Origin: Variovorax paradoxus
GTDB lineage: Bacteria > Pseudomonadota > Gammaproteobacteria > Burkholderiales > Burkholderiaceae_C
NCBI GenBank assembly: GCA_016806145.1
Contig: CP063166.1
Coordinates: forward strand, 3,844,001 to 3,908,000
Direction: 5' to 3'
Length of the DNA: 64,000 nucleotides
In this document: positions 15,733 through 22,929 of the stretch, piece by piece
Layout: the number at the start of each line of letters is the position of its first letter
Position numbering within the stretch: the first letter of the stretch is position 1
Notes under the pieces: generated by a model
What the model saw: only the letters and a program-made list of their open reading frames with translations
Databases searched by the model: none
What the model was told of the DNA's origin: nothing
Translations under genes and position numbers: made by a program

Positions 15733-17094
15733 CTACCGCCCGCGGCGGAAGTGGCTCACGCTGGGCAGCGGATTGACCTTCGGCGAGGTGTCGACGGTCT
15801 TCGTCATGGCAGGGAACAACTCGGCCAGGCCCCAGATGTGCGCGTCCGCCCGGTTCGGTGAGCGGGGGCCCGTGTAGCCGCCAGTCGAGAAGGCGCAGAG
15901 CTCGTCCTCGAGCTTCGGGAACAGGCCGACGTGCCGCACCTTGCCGTCTTCGTAGAGCGCAGAGAACGGCTCGGCGCGCTGGATCTTGCCGCGGCTGGCG
16001 GTGACCATCTTGAAGAACACTCGGGTTTCAGCGCGCGCGGCCGCAACCTGGATCGTCTGCTGCACCATGCCGCCGCCGAAGTTCGACTCGCCCACGATCA
16101 CGTCGGCCTTGTGGCGCATGTAGGCTTCGACGGCGATGCGACCCCAGACGGTTGGGCCGCCCTTCACGGTCAGGTCTTCGACCAGGTAGGCGCGGCTGTC
16201 GATGCCCAGCGCGTCGACCGTGATGCCTACCTCGTCGTTGTCCGCGTTCTGCTCGTCGTCGCTGGCGCCCGATGGGTCGACGGACACGACCACGCGCTGG
16301 TACGCCGGGACCTGACCGTCGTTGACGCGCCAGCGGTCGATCACCGCCTCGTCGAACAGCGCGTTTGGGGTGGCGTCCGCGAACTCGCCGCGCACGAAGC
16401 GGCGCTTCATCCGCTCGGACAGACCTTCCAGCGTCTGCAGGTACTCGCTGCTCAGGTTCTCGGCGTTGTCGGCCGGGTTCATGAGGAACGAGTCGTAGTT
16501 GTTCGGCTCGCGGAGTGGCTCCTTCGTCTCGGGGTCGAGCTTTTGCTTGAAAACCTTGAACGACCAATGCGCCTTGGAAGGTGGGTTGCAGTCGAACAGG
16601 AAGCGCAGCTTGAGAGGCGACTCGGCGCGCCCGGGCAGCACCTGCATGACCTTCTGCGCAAGGCGGGTGAGCAGCAGCATCACGCCGCCCCAACTGACCT
16701 GCGACGCCTCGTTGATGTAGATCGTCACGAACTCCATGCCGAGTAGCTTTTCCATGCGGTCGCCCTCGTCCAGGCCGCCGAACCAGATCTCGGAGCCACC
16801 GGGCAGCTTGGCAACCCACTCGGTGCGGCTCAGGTCGTAGTGCACCCCGGGGAAGCAGAGGCGCATGACGCGCGGGAACGTGTCGGCAATGATCGACGCG
16901 CGGAGGTGGACGAACCGGAAGCGGACGATCAGATGGCGCGAGCCTGGCGCCTTGAGCGCGCGCAGGACGATGGTCCGGATGATCAGGAACGTCTTCCCGC
17001 TGCGGCCACCACCGAACAGCATCACCCACGTGGCGAGGCCCGACAACACGGTGTCGATGGCCTGGCGCTGGCGTTCGGTCGGCGCGAAGCTCAC
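15733..17094 (-). CDS. terL: Terminase large subunit
   Basis: The 453-residue packaging motor has an N-terminal ATPase with Walker A GGGRSGKT (residues 28-35) and a Walker B-like strand FVTIYINEAS near 130, where Glu is the catalytic residue. The C-terminal RNase H-like nuclease begins at VVVSVDPSG (about 268), with the first metal Asp in DPSG. It pumps DNA into the procapsid and cuts the concatemer. Its start overlaps the small-subunit stop by ATGA. Confidence 0.88.
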   Translation of the reverse strand: MSFAPTERQRQAIDTVLSGLATWVMLFGGGRSGKTFLIIRTIVLRALKAPGSRHLIVRFRFVHLRASIIADTFPRVMRLCFPGVHYDLSRTEWVAKLPGGSEIWFGGLDEGDRMEKLLGMEFVTIYINEASQVSWGGVMLLLTRLAQKVMQVLPGRAESPLKLRFLFDCNPPSKAHWSFKVFKQKLDPETKEPLREPNNYDSFLMNPADNAENLSSEYLQTLEGLSERMKRRFVRGEFADATPNALFDEAVIDRWRVNDGQVPAYQRVVVSVDPSGASDDEQNADNDEVGITVDALGIDSRAYLVEDLTVKGGPTVWGRIAVEAYMRHKADVIVGESNFGGGMVQQTIQVAAARAETRVFFKMVTASRGKIQRAEPFSALYEDGKVRHVGLFPKLEDELCAFSTGGYTGPRSPNRADAHIWGLAELFPAMTKTVDTSPKVNPLPSVSHFRRGR

Positions 17095-17492
17095 AGGTCG
17101 GCTTCCTTCTCCGACATCACGAACTGAATCGGGCCGCCGTCAAGGCCGCCGTGTTCGTGCTTCTCAGTGAAGAGCTTGAGGTGCTTGCCCAGCAACTCCT
17201 GCGAGCGCAACGCTGCGTTGTAGTCGTTCGAGAACTCGGCCTTCATGCCGATGCGATGGATGTTCTGCAGCACCGCCTCGGCTTTCAGGTTGAGCTTTTC
17301 GGTCATGCGCGCCGTAGCCGCGTCAATCGCAGCAATGACCGCGGGCGATTGCATCAGCCGGTGGGCAGACTGTCGCGCGCCCTTCTCGCTGTAGCCGGCG
17401 CGAATCAGGGCCTGCGTCCGGTTGCGCTTCGGGTCGGTCAGCAGCTCGGCGACGAAGCGGGCTTCGCCGAGGGTGAGTTTCTTCGTTGCCAT
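17091..17492 (-). CDS. terS: Terminase small subunit
   Basis: A 133-residue product from ATG 17492, with AGGAG 8 bases upstream. The N-terminal half is of the terminase_2 type: TLGEARFVAELLTDPKRNRT then AGYSEKGARQSAHRLMQSPAV, a helix-turn-helix that recognises the packaging site. C-terminal helices would form the ring. The start shares TAATG with the stop of the zinc-ribbon gene upstream. Confidence 0.85.
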   Translation of the reverse strand: MATKKLTLGEARFVAELLTDPKRNRTQALIRAGYSEKGARQSAHRLMQSPAVIAAIDAATARMTEKLNLKAEAVLQNIHRIGMKAEFSNDYNAALRSQELLGKHLKLFTEKHEHGGLDGGPIQFVMSEKEADL

Positions 17493-17872
17493 TACCAATC
17501 TCCTGTTGCTCCACCACCGCTGAAGTTGCCGCCCCCGTCCGAAATGAAGTCGAGCGCAGGCGCCGGTGCAGGACTGTACGAGGGCTCGAATGCGGGGGTT
17601 GGCGGGATAGCAGAGAACACGAACGGGGCCGGCGGTGATGCCGCAGCGAAGTGACGTGCTGTCTCGTCGTAGAGGTCCTGCGGGTAGTCGGGCGATTTCT
17701 CGGCGCCACGTCGTGGCCGCCGGCAGTGATCGCAGACCATCCCCTTTGGCTTGAGTGGCGCGCCGCAGCCATCGCACATAGTGGGCTCCGGCTCGCGCTC
17801 AGGTGTCGGTCCAGTCTTCACAGCCGCATTGGCAGCTGCAGCGGCGGCGTAGACGTATGCGGATGCAACCAT
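17492..17872 (-). CDS. Small phage protein with a CxxC-CxxC zinc ribbon
   Basis: A 126-residue product from ATG 17872 (a GTG at 17890 is possible). After a short Ala-rich helix it carries CDGCGAPLKPKGMVCDHC near residues 33-50, a compact zinc ribbon, followed by a Pro/Ala-rich, probably disordered tail ending in Gly/Ser. No family recognised. It sits directly before terS with a TAATG overlap. Being next to terminase it could be an HNH-like or packaging helper, but no nuclease residues are seen. Confidence 0.6.
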   Translation of the reverse strand: MVASAYVYAAAAAANAAVKTGPTPEREPEPTMCDGCGAPLKPKGMVCDHCRRPRRGAEKSPDYPQDLYDETARHFAAASPPAPFVFSAIPPTPAFEPSYSPAPAPALDFISDGGGNFSGGGATGDW

Positions 17873-17882
17873 GTTTTCTCTC

Positions 17883-18062
17883 TCAAACACGCGCGTTGAG
17901 CGCGTCGAACAGTTCCCGCTGCCTAGGATCCGGCGCTTGCGTGTCGGGCTGCTTCTTCCTCTGCCTCGGCCCGCGCACCAGGGCAGCGCAGTGCGCGCCG
18001 AACGGCATGCCGCCCAGCAGCACAGGCTGAGCGACGGCTCGGTGGCAGCGGGCGCATCGCAT
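17883..18062 (-). CDS. 59-residue Cys/His zinc-finger-like protein
   Basis: ATG 18062 overlaps the stop of the Ntn-hydrolase gene (TGATG). The protein begins MRCARCHRAVAQPVLLGG and then has an HC pair (GAHCAALV), giving a possible C-x2-C...H-C metal site. A basic segment (RGPRQRKKQ) and a C-terminal helix follow. It is one of four tiny genes packed around the proteasome-like gene. Function unknown. Confidence 0.6.
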   Translation of the reverse strand: MRCARCHRAVAQPVLLGGMPFGAHCAALVRGPRQRKKQPDTQAPDPRQRELFDALNARV

Positions 18063-18496
18063 CACAACGCCAGCGTGTCGACGCCGTTGCCACATCCGCA
18101 GTCCAACTGGCACGCCACGACCACGGCGTGCCGCGCGTCCTGGCCGAGCCACATGGCGGCCATCGCGAAGTCGCGACCGCTTCCGATGGCCCAGAACAGG
18201 TTTTCGATCACGATCGGGTGCGCGCTGTTCTCGTACTGCAGGACGCGGCCGCCTGGCTCGATCACGAGCGCCGATACGCACTTCTCCGGATCGCGCTGGC
18301 ACGCGGGCAACTGTTCGGGGAGCGCGCCGGCGCCGAGCCAGTGCACGATCTCGGAGATCTGAGCGGTGTTGCCGGCGCAGCCGACCAGCCGGCCATCGCC
18401 CAGGCGGTGCACCTTCGTGGTGGTGGCGTGCAGGCCGCCGAAGCTGGTGCGCTTGTCGCCAGCGAGCACCTTTCCATCCCATGCAATGACTGTCAC
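18062..18496 (-). CDS. Proteasome/HslV-like Ntn-hydrolase encoded by the phage
   Basis: Starts at GTG 18496 with AGGAGG 9-10 bases upstream. The 144-residue product begins (M)TVIAWDGKVLAGDKRTSFGG. After Met removal Thr1 would be the nucleophile, as in HslV and proteasome beta subunits (TTxxxxxx...GDxxxT). Further conserved-looking parts are TKVHRLGDGRLVGCAGN (with a Lys in the position expected for the catalytic Lys), LVIEPGGRVLQYEN and FWAIGSGRDFAMAA, where GSG is typical. HslV is about 175 residues, so this is a short form. No HslU-like ATPase is nearby. It may be a self-standing peptidase. A role in head maturation or host proteolysis is only a guess. Confidence 0.75.
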   Translation of the reverse strand: MTVIAWDGKVLAGDKRTSFGGLHATTTKVHRLGDGRLVGCAGNTAQISEIVHWLGAGALPEQLPACQRDPEKCVSALVIEPGGRVLQYENSAHPIVIENLFWAIGSGRDFAMAAMWLGQDARHAVVVACQLDCGCGNGVDTLAL

Positions 18497-18672
18497 AGCA
18501 GTTGTCCCTCCTGCGGCCGCGGCGCGGGCGCGTGCTTGCCGATGCGGCAGACGTTCTGTGCCGAGGTGGTTCGGCCAGCGCGCTCCTGTTCGGGCCGCGC
18601 GAGGCATTCGCCGTACCCGTGCTGGGCCAGTGCGCCCTGCAGAAGCCAGTGGGTGCAGGATCCACACGTCAT
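18493..18672 (-). CDS. 59-residue Cys-rich protein
   Basis: Starts at ATG 18672, overlapping the stop of the small membrane-protein gene (ATGA); its TGA overlaps the GTG of the Ntn-hydrolase gene. The sequence begins MTCGSCTHWLLQG and contains C at four positions (CGSC, ECLARP, NVCRIG), a likely zinc-binding set. Similar small proteins are common in Burkholderiales phages. Function unknown. Confidence 0.6.
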   Translation of the reverse strand: MTCGSCTHWLLQGALAQHGYGECLARPEQERAGRTTSAQNVCRIGKHAPAPRPQEGQLL

Positions 18673-18782
18673 GGCCGGCCTTTCTCGATCAACCAAGGCA
18701 CGAGGATCGAAACCAGCAACACCACGATCGCAGCGCCCCAGAAGACGATCGCGAGGGATGGAGCGTGAGCGCCGCAGTTCAC
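18669..18782 (-). CDS. 37-residue single-span membrane peptide
   Basis: GTG at 18782 overlaps the rusA stop (GTGA) and the TGA overlaps the next ATG (ATGA), which argues that this tiny gene is real. The peptide has one hydrophobic helix (LAIVFWGAAIVVLLVSILVP) followed by WLIEKGRP, so the tail is probably cytoplasmic. It could be a membrane-active early peptide; a holin role is unlikely to be decided from this alone. Confidence 0.5.
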   Translation of the reverse strand: MNCGAHAPSLAIVFWGAAIVVLLVSILVPWLIEKGRP

Positions 18783-19234
18783 GCCACCGCTCCCAGCAGG
18801 TCGCCCTGCACAGCCGGCGCGGCGATGGGCTCGATGGTGAGCACCACGCGCGCGCCGTGTTCGTCGGGCTCCATGCGCTCGGCCGAATACCGACGCACCT
18901 GCTTGTCGTCGCCGAACGCCACGCCGTTCAGCGCGTCCATCAGCACCTTCTCAGCGTTGGTCAGGTCGATGCACTGCACGGTATCGTCCCAGGCCGCGCC
19001 GTGCTTGCGCTGGCGCGTCTGCCAGTCGAGCGGACGATGCGGGTAGAGCTGCAGGTGCACTGCGATGCGGCCCGACAGCGGCGTGCGCACACCCGCGGCT
19101 CGGGCCATGGCGCCCACCTCCACGCGGAATGCCTTGGCCTCCTTCGTGGGCACGATGCTGATGTGGGCGCCGAGCTTGACCGGGCGCCAGTACCGGTTGG
19201 CGCTGATCGGGTACGGGAGGGTCAGGCGGATCAT
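18779..19234 (-). CDS. rusA: RusA-type Holliday junction resolvase
   Basis: A 151-residue product from ATG 19234, preceded by GGAGGTG. It has the RusA pattern: N-terminal strand LTLPYPISANRYWRP, and a metal site in DLTNAEKVLMDALNGVAFGD where Asp, Lys and Asp correspond to RusA catalytic residues. The enzyme cuts four-way junctions, here probably resolving replication and recombination intermediates before packaging. It overlaps the stop of the HNH-like gene. Confidence 0.85.
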   Translation of the reverse strand: MIRLTLPYPISANRYWRPVKLGAHISIVPTKEAKAFRVEVGAMARAAGVRTPLSGRIAVHLQLYPHRPLDWQTRQRKHGAAWDDTVQCIDLTNAEKVLMDALNGVAFGDDKQVRRYSAERMEPDEHGARVVLTIEPIAAPAVQGDLLGAVA

Positions 19235-19821
19235 GATTGCACCTCCGCAGCGCGTACCCGGCCGCGCACCGGCGCCAGGTCGAAGACGCTTCGCGCCGGT
19301 CGCGCGCTCAGTTCGATGCGCTCCTGCGCGCGGATGGCGTTGGCACGGCCCTGGGTGATCCCGAGCGCGTGCGCCGCGTCGATGCCAGTCTGCGGGCTCT
19401 CCAGCAGCCACCGCTTGAGTTCGGCCGTCAGCTTCCACGTCGAGCGCCGGCCCTGTCGATTTGCCTGCGCCTTGGCCGTCGTCACAGCCTTGCCCGAGCG
19501 CGCCATGTGCATGCCCCAGGCTTTGCGCGTGCCCGAGACGATGTGCTGCGGCGCCACGCAGTCGTAGCTGTCGCAGGAGCGGTAGCAGACCCAGCCGTTG
19601 CGCAGTTGGCGCGCCGGATGCGCGAGCAGCCACGCGGCGCGAGTTGCCGTCACGTGCCCGATCCCATGCACCCAGATGACGTGCCGTTGATCCTGCGGCA
19701 GTGCGCGGCCGCGAGCCGTGCGCAGGTGCCAGCAGCCTGCGTCCTCGTCGACCACGCATCGCTGGCGCAGGTCCTCGAGCGAGGCGATGCCGTCGAGGCG
19801 CGTTCCTTTCTCGTGGCTCAT
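19231..19821 (-). CDS. HNH-like zinc endonuclease or DNA-binding protein
   Basis: The 196-residue protein has the arrangement CWHLRTARG ... HVIWVHGIGHVTATRAAWLL ... GWVCYRSC ... DCVAPQHIVSGTRKAWG. This matches phage HNH-type proteins with AP2-like features (TRAAW and DCVNPxHL-type motifs). The C-terminal half has a helix-turn-helix (TGIDAAHALGITQGRANAI). It may be a homing-type nuclease or a regulator derived from one. Both ends overlap neighbours by 4 bases, so it is an integral part of the operon. Confidence 0.6.
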   Translation of the reverse strand: MSHEKGTRLDGIASLEDLRQRCVVDEDAGCWHLRTARGRALPQDQRHVIWVHGIGHVTATRAAWLLAHPARQLRNGWVCYRSCDSYDCVAPQHIVSGTRKAWGMHMARSGKAVTTAKAQANRQGRRSTWKLTAELKRWLLESPQTGIDAAHALGITQGRANAIRAQERIELSARPARSVFDLAPVRGRVRAAEVQS

Positions 19822-20096
19822 GCCCCCCTCCCGTCAGCCAAAGTCAGCGGGCGCTCACCAAATGCGCGCGCGTGCGCGGGAGCGTCGGAGACGTAGGGTT
19901 TCGTCAGGGTGAGCAACATGCAGCGGGTCTGCAGCCCGTTCGTGATCAGTCCATGCCGCATGCCGTGCCAGACCTCGGAGCGGGACAGGGGCGTCTCATC
20001 GGGTGTTGGATAGCGCAGCGGCGTGGCGCGCTTGGGCGGCTCGTGGTCGACCGTCTCGAGCACGAGCTCGGGGTCGCGGAACAGGACTTCGGTCAT
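19818..20096 (-). CDS. 92-residue phage early protein, function unknown
   Basis: ATG 20096 has GGAG upstream and overlaps the stop of the P-like gene. The product begins MTEVLFRDPELVLETVDHEP and contains a central segment RSEVWHGMRHGLITNGLQTR. This resembles conserved small proteins that follow replication genes in related prophages. No motif with known function is seen. By place it could be a regulator of the late genes, but nothing in the sequence shows that. Confidence 0.5.
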   Translation of the reverse strand: MTEVLFRDPELVLETVDHEPPKRATPLRYPTPDETPLSRSEVWHGMRHGLITNGLQTRCMLLTLTKPYVSDAPAHARAFGERPLTLADGRGA

Positions 20097-20590
20097 GCGT
20101 TGGACTCCTCGGGTGTGAACGTGGGCTCGCGCAGCGCGTCGCGGGCCATGGACAGAGCGACAGGCGTTGAGCGGTGCTCGCCGGATTCGTGGCGGCGGAT
20201 CAGGTCGCGGGCCCACTGGCGCGGATCGCGCGCGGCGGCGGGCTTGTTCATGGCTTGGAAGGCGGCCAGCACGCGCTCGCGAGTGGCGCGCGATGCGGGC
20301 GTCGGCGCCTCGATCCGCGGCTTGTCGGGCTGGATGTCGGGCCCGGACTTGGCCAGGCGCCGGAACTCGCCCGCGTTGGGCGCGCGGTCCGGCAGGTGGT
20401 CGAGCGCCCAGCCGATCAGCGCGGGGTGCCGCTCGAAGCCGTCGAGCTCTCGGGCCCAATCGGCCTGCACGATCGCCGCGCCCTCCTCCACGGTCTTCCC
20501 GAGGCCCTCGTAGCGGATCGTGAAGTCGCGGCCGTAGCGCACCGTGAGGCGGCTGAAAATCCGCTCAACCCAGGGCTGGGGGAGTGACAT
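20093..20590 (-). CDS. Replication protein P-like helicase loader
   Basis: A 165-residue product from ATG 20590. The N-terminal segment WVERIFSRLTVRYGRDFTIR and ALDHLPDRAPNAGEFRRLA match the lambda P-like family of phage proteins that bring the host DnaB helicase to the origin. It follows a DUF1376 (O-like position) gene and overlaps it by 26 bases, the usual O-P arrangement. Assignment is by pattern and position. Confidence 0.65.
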   Translation of the reverse strand: MSLPQPWVERIFSRLTVRYGRDFTIRYEGLGKTVEEGAAIVQADWARELDGFERHPALIGWALDHLPDRAPNAGEFRRLAKSGPDIQPDKPRIEAPTPASRATRERVLAAFQAMNKPAAARDPRQWARDLIRRHESGEHRSTPVALSMARDALREPTFTPEESNA

Positions 20591-21428
20591 CGCGTGTCTC
20601 CGCTTCGATGGTTTCGGGGTCGTGGCGCTGGCCCGGCGGGCGGCGCGCGAGGCTCGGCGCGAAGGCGGCAACCGTCTCGCGAGACCGGCGCTGGTAGGGG
20701 GTTTCGGTGGGCGGTGCGGCCGCGGGCAGCGTGCCGACCTTCGCGGCTTCACGGCGCCGGCCAGCAGCGACGCGCAGGGCGTAGACGAAGCCCTTGCCCC
20801 CGGCGGCAGCAACACGGGCCGCGTCCTCGAGCTCGGGGAGCGTGATTCCGGCGGCCAGCAGCGCCAGCAGCTCGGGGTGCGATGGATTGGCGTCCTGCAG
20901 CCCTGCCGCCCGCATCGCCTTCGCCGCAGCCCCCGCGTTTGCGCCCGCGATAACCGCGTGAGCGGTTATGTCTGGTGACTGGTTACTGGTGTCTGGTGTC
21001 TGGGGACGGGCGCGCGGTGCATTGCCTTCGCTATGCGTTCGCATGTCGTCCGCATCATGCGTTTCCGATGCGTTCGCATGGCCTGAGTTAGCGAGTGCTT
21101 CTGCTTTTTCCTTTTCCCAGCGCGCATTTGCAGAGGCCTTCGCCTTCTTGCTCTTGTTCTGAAACTTCGCGATTTCCTCGTCGGCTCGCGCATTGGCATG
21201 GAAACCCTGAACGAGAGAAAAAAACTCGGCCAGAACTTCCCTGACCGCCTGTTTTTCGTGACGCCCGTTCGCGCGTGCGAGCCGGCAGCAGGCCTCGAAG
21301 TCGCCAGGCAACGGCTGTTCAGTGATGTAGTAGCGATCGAGCAACCGCCGATAGATCCCCTCCTGCATGGCCGACAGATGCGCCGTCTTCTTGAGGAAGT
21401 CGCCGAGGTGGTGCTCGTAGTAGTTCAT
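20565..21428 (-). CDS. DUF1376/YdaU-type replication initiator-like protein
   Basis: A 287-residue protein starting MNYYEHHLGDFLKKTAHLSA. This is the start of the DUF1376 family, winged-helix proteins that stand in for lambda O in many prophages. The winged-helix domain covers about 1-95 (EGIYRRLLDRYYITEQPLP). A charged helical linker (NKSKKAKASANARWEKEKAE) follows, then a low-complexity tail. The phage replication origin may lie inside this gene, as in lambda O, but no clear iterons were seen. Confidence 0.75.
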   Translation of the reverse strand: MNYYEHHLGDFLKKTAHLSAMQEGIYRRLLDRYYITEQPLPGDFEACCRLARANGRHEKQAVREVLAEFFSLVQGFHANARADEEIAKFQNKSKKAKASANARWEKEKAEALANSGHANASETHDADDMRTHSEGNAPRARPQTPDTSNQSPDITAHAVIAGANAGAAAKAMRAAGLQDANPSHPELLALLAAGITLPELEDAARVAAAGGKGFVYALRVAAGRRREAAKVGTLPAAAPPTETPYQRRSRETVAAFAPSLARRPPGQRHDPETIEAETRDVTPPALG

Positions 21429-22225
21429 GCCGCGGCCTCCGGCATCAACGACTGCTGCAGCGGTTGCTGAGCGTCAGCAAACATGCGGGTACTGGTGATG
21501 GCTTCCTCGATACGGCGGCAGGCGACGTCGAAGTACTGCAGGCTCTGCTCACAGCCGATGAACTTCCGTCCGAGCTGCAGCGCCGCAACACCCGTGGTGC
21601 CACTGCCCATGAACGGATCGAGCACGACGCCGCCAGGCTCGCAAATCTCGACCATCGCGGCCATAAGCGGTACCGGCTTCTGGGTGACGTGCTCTCGATC
21701 GCCCGGTACGTGGAATTCGTAGAAGCCAGGAAGACATCCCACGCCGCGATCGACCGGCATCGGTCCAGCCGAACCCCAGACGACGTACTCGGCGGCCGAG
21801 GTAAAACGCCCCATCTGCGGCCTGGGCGACGTCTTGACCCATGGCACCACGCCGCGCCACACCCAGCCGCCAGCCTGCAGATAGTCGGTGGAGATGGGGA
21901 GCTGTCGCCAGTCGGTGAAGAACAGCGCGGGTGAGCCTGGCTTTGATGCGCGCAGCGCGGCGGCGGCCCAGAGCGTCGACCAGAAATGAAACGATCGCTG
22001 GTCGCGGTTGTCGCCGCCGAAATCCGAGGTCTTGCCTAGGTTCGAAGATCCGGTACTGAGGTACTTCGTCTTCGTATCCATGGCGCGATCGCCGCGAAAG
22101 GCGCCCCCGCTCGAATACGGCGGGTCTGTTATCACGGCGTCAGCGACTCCAGGCTCGAGAGCCTGCAGTACTTCCAGCGCTTCGCCGTGGTAGAGCGTCG
22201 CGCCGCCGATGACCTCGGTTCTCAT
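21425..22225 (-). CDS. Phage DNA methyltransferase (N6-adenine/N4-cytosine type)
   Basis: The 266-residue protein has the catalytic motif IV DPPY at 34-37 and the SAM-binding motif I DPFMGSGTTG at 203-212, preceded by TQKP (181-184): the beta-class order. Between them lies a target-recognition region. No restriction gene is adjacent, so it is a solitary methylase that may protect phage DNA or set replication timing. It overlaps the DUF1376 start by ATGA. Confidence 0.82.
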   Translation of the reverse strand: MRTEVIGGATLYHGEALEVLQALEPGVADAVITDPPYSSGGAFRGDRAMDTKTKYLSTGSSNLGKTSDFGGDNRDQRSFHFWSTLWAAAALRASKPGSPALFFTDWRQLPISTDYLQAGGWVWRGVVPWVKTSPRPQMGRFTSAAEYVVWGSAGPMPVDRGVGCLPGFYEFHVPGDREHVTQKPVPLMAAMVEICEPGGVVLDPFMGSGTTGVAALQLGRKFIGCEQSLQYFDVACRRIEEAITSTRMFADAQQPLQQSLMPEAAA

Positions 22226-22235
22226 CGCGTTGCCC

Positions 22236-22667
22236 CTACGCCAACAGCCGCCCGTGCCGCTGCTCGAGCTCCGCGACCTTGGCGCGCGCCGCGGCGAGCT
22301 CGGCCGAGATCTTGTGCCGCACGGTCACGTCGCAGCCCATCTGGTCGGCCAGCCACACCAGCGGCGCGATGCTGTTCGTCACGCGCATGAAGGCGATGAG
22401 GCGCTTGGCCCACTGCTCGCCCACCCCGCGCATGAACTTCGCCATGTAGCCGTGGCTGATGTGGATGCGATCGGCGATCTGGTAGTGGTCGAGATCCGCG
22501 TGCATCGCGGCCTCCGAGAGCGTCCTGCTGAAGCCAGCGCGCTCGATGAGCTCGAGCTCCAGCACTTCGCCGGCAGGTCCGTGCGTCGTCACCGCGCGGT
22601 CCGCTTTCCAGTGCTTTCCAGCGGTTTCTTGTGGTTTCCATTCGGCGGGTTCAAAACTGCGATCCAT
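22236..22667 (-). CDS. Predicted phage DNA-binding regulator after cro
   Basis: The product is 143 residues from ATG 22667, with GGGAG 11 bases upstream; ATG 22685 is possible. It has an HTH-like middle (HADLDHYQIADRIHISHGYMAKF), a second helical segment (NSIAPLVWLADQMGC) and a C-terminal coiled coil (AELAAARAKVAELEQRH). Its place, third to fourth gene of the leftward early operon, is that of lambda cII. It lies directly downstream of the c4-like RNA, whose U-tract ends 15-32 bases before the start, so it is the most likely target of that element. Confidence 0.55.
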   Translation of the reverse strand: MDRSFEPAEWKPQETAGKHWKADRAVTTHGPAGEVLELELIERAGFSRTLSEAAMHADLDHYQIADRIHISHGYMAKFMRGVGEQWAKRLIAFMRVTNSIAPLVWLADQMGCDVTVRHKISAELAAARAKVAELEQRHGRLLA

Positions 22668-22699
22668 GATTTCTGCGACTCCCATCGCTTCGGTTGATG

Positions 22700-22794
22700 A
22701 AAAAAAGGCCTTGTTGGGCCGCCCTATCCGTTCAGCCCCCTCGCTGGGGAGTCGGCCGGTTGAGGGCCTTGCAGTAGGACGGCCCAACAAGGGC
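22700..22794 (-). ncRNA. Structured RNA resembling phage c4 antisense RNA
   Basis: Read on the minus strand, arms 22792-22775 and 22726-22709 pair at 17 of 18 positions, with one mismatch (22722/22779). The 48 bases between them fold into two short GC hairpins: 22754-22757 with 22765-22768 (7-base loop), and 22736-22740 with 22746-22749. The result is a three-way junction. Seven Us follow at 22706-22700. This layout, in the early operon behind cro, resembles the c4 RNA of P1/P7, P4 and N15, which blocks translation of antirepressor or inhibitor genes. The U-tract could also make it an attenuator. A 27-codon frame (22815-22732) overlaps it. Confidence 0.55.
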
Positions 22795-22824
22795 TCTGAG
22801 TGGGTTCACGTGCATGACGCCGCC

Positions 22825-22926
22825 TTACTCGGCATTGCCGCGGCGCTGGCGGACGCGGTCGTCGAGCATGAGCCCGACAACCACGGCCAGGATCACGAGG
22901 CCAGCCAAGAGGAAGAACGGATCCAC
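22825..22926 (-). CDS. 33-residue single-span membrane peptide
   Basis: GTG 22926 has GGAG 9 bases upstream and follows the previous stop by 3 bases. The peptide has one hydrophobic stretch (FFLLAGLVILAVVVGLML) then a basic tail DDRVRQRRGN. It is the third gene of the leftward early transcript. Its shape (short lumenal end, positively charged cytoplasmic end) fits a small inner-membrane effector, like phage kil or superinfection peptides. No homologue recognised. Confidence 0.45.
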   Translation of the reverse strand: MDPFFLLAGLVILAVVVGLMLDDRVRQRRGNAE

Positions 22927-22929
22927 AGC

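Noticed and set aside
18070..18665. A longer minus-strand frame ending at 17883 with about 200 extra N-terminal codons
   Set aside because: It overlaps the Ntn-hydrolase and Cys-rich genes; only its last 59 codons, from ATG 18062, fit the overlap pattern and look protein-like.
21425..22225. Restriction-modification system
   Set aside because: Only a methyltransferase is present; neighbours are a replication gene and a small regulator, with no endonuclease partner recognised.
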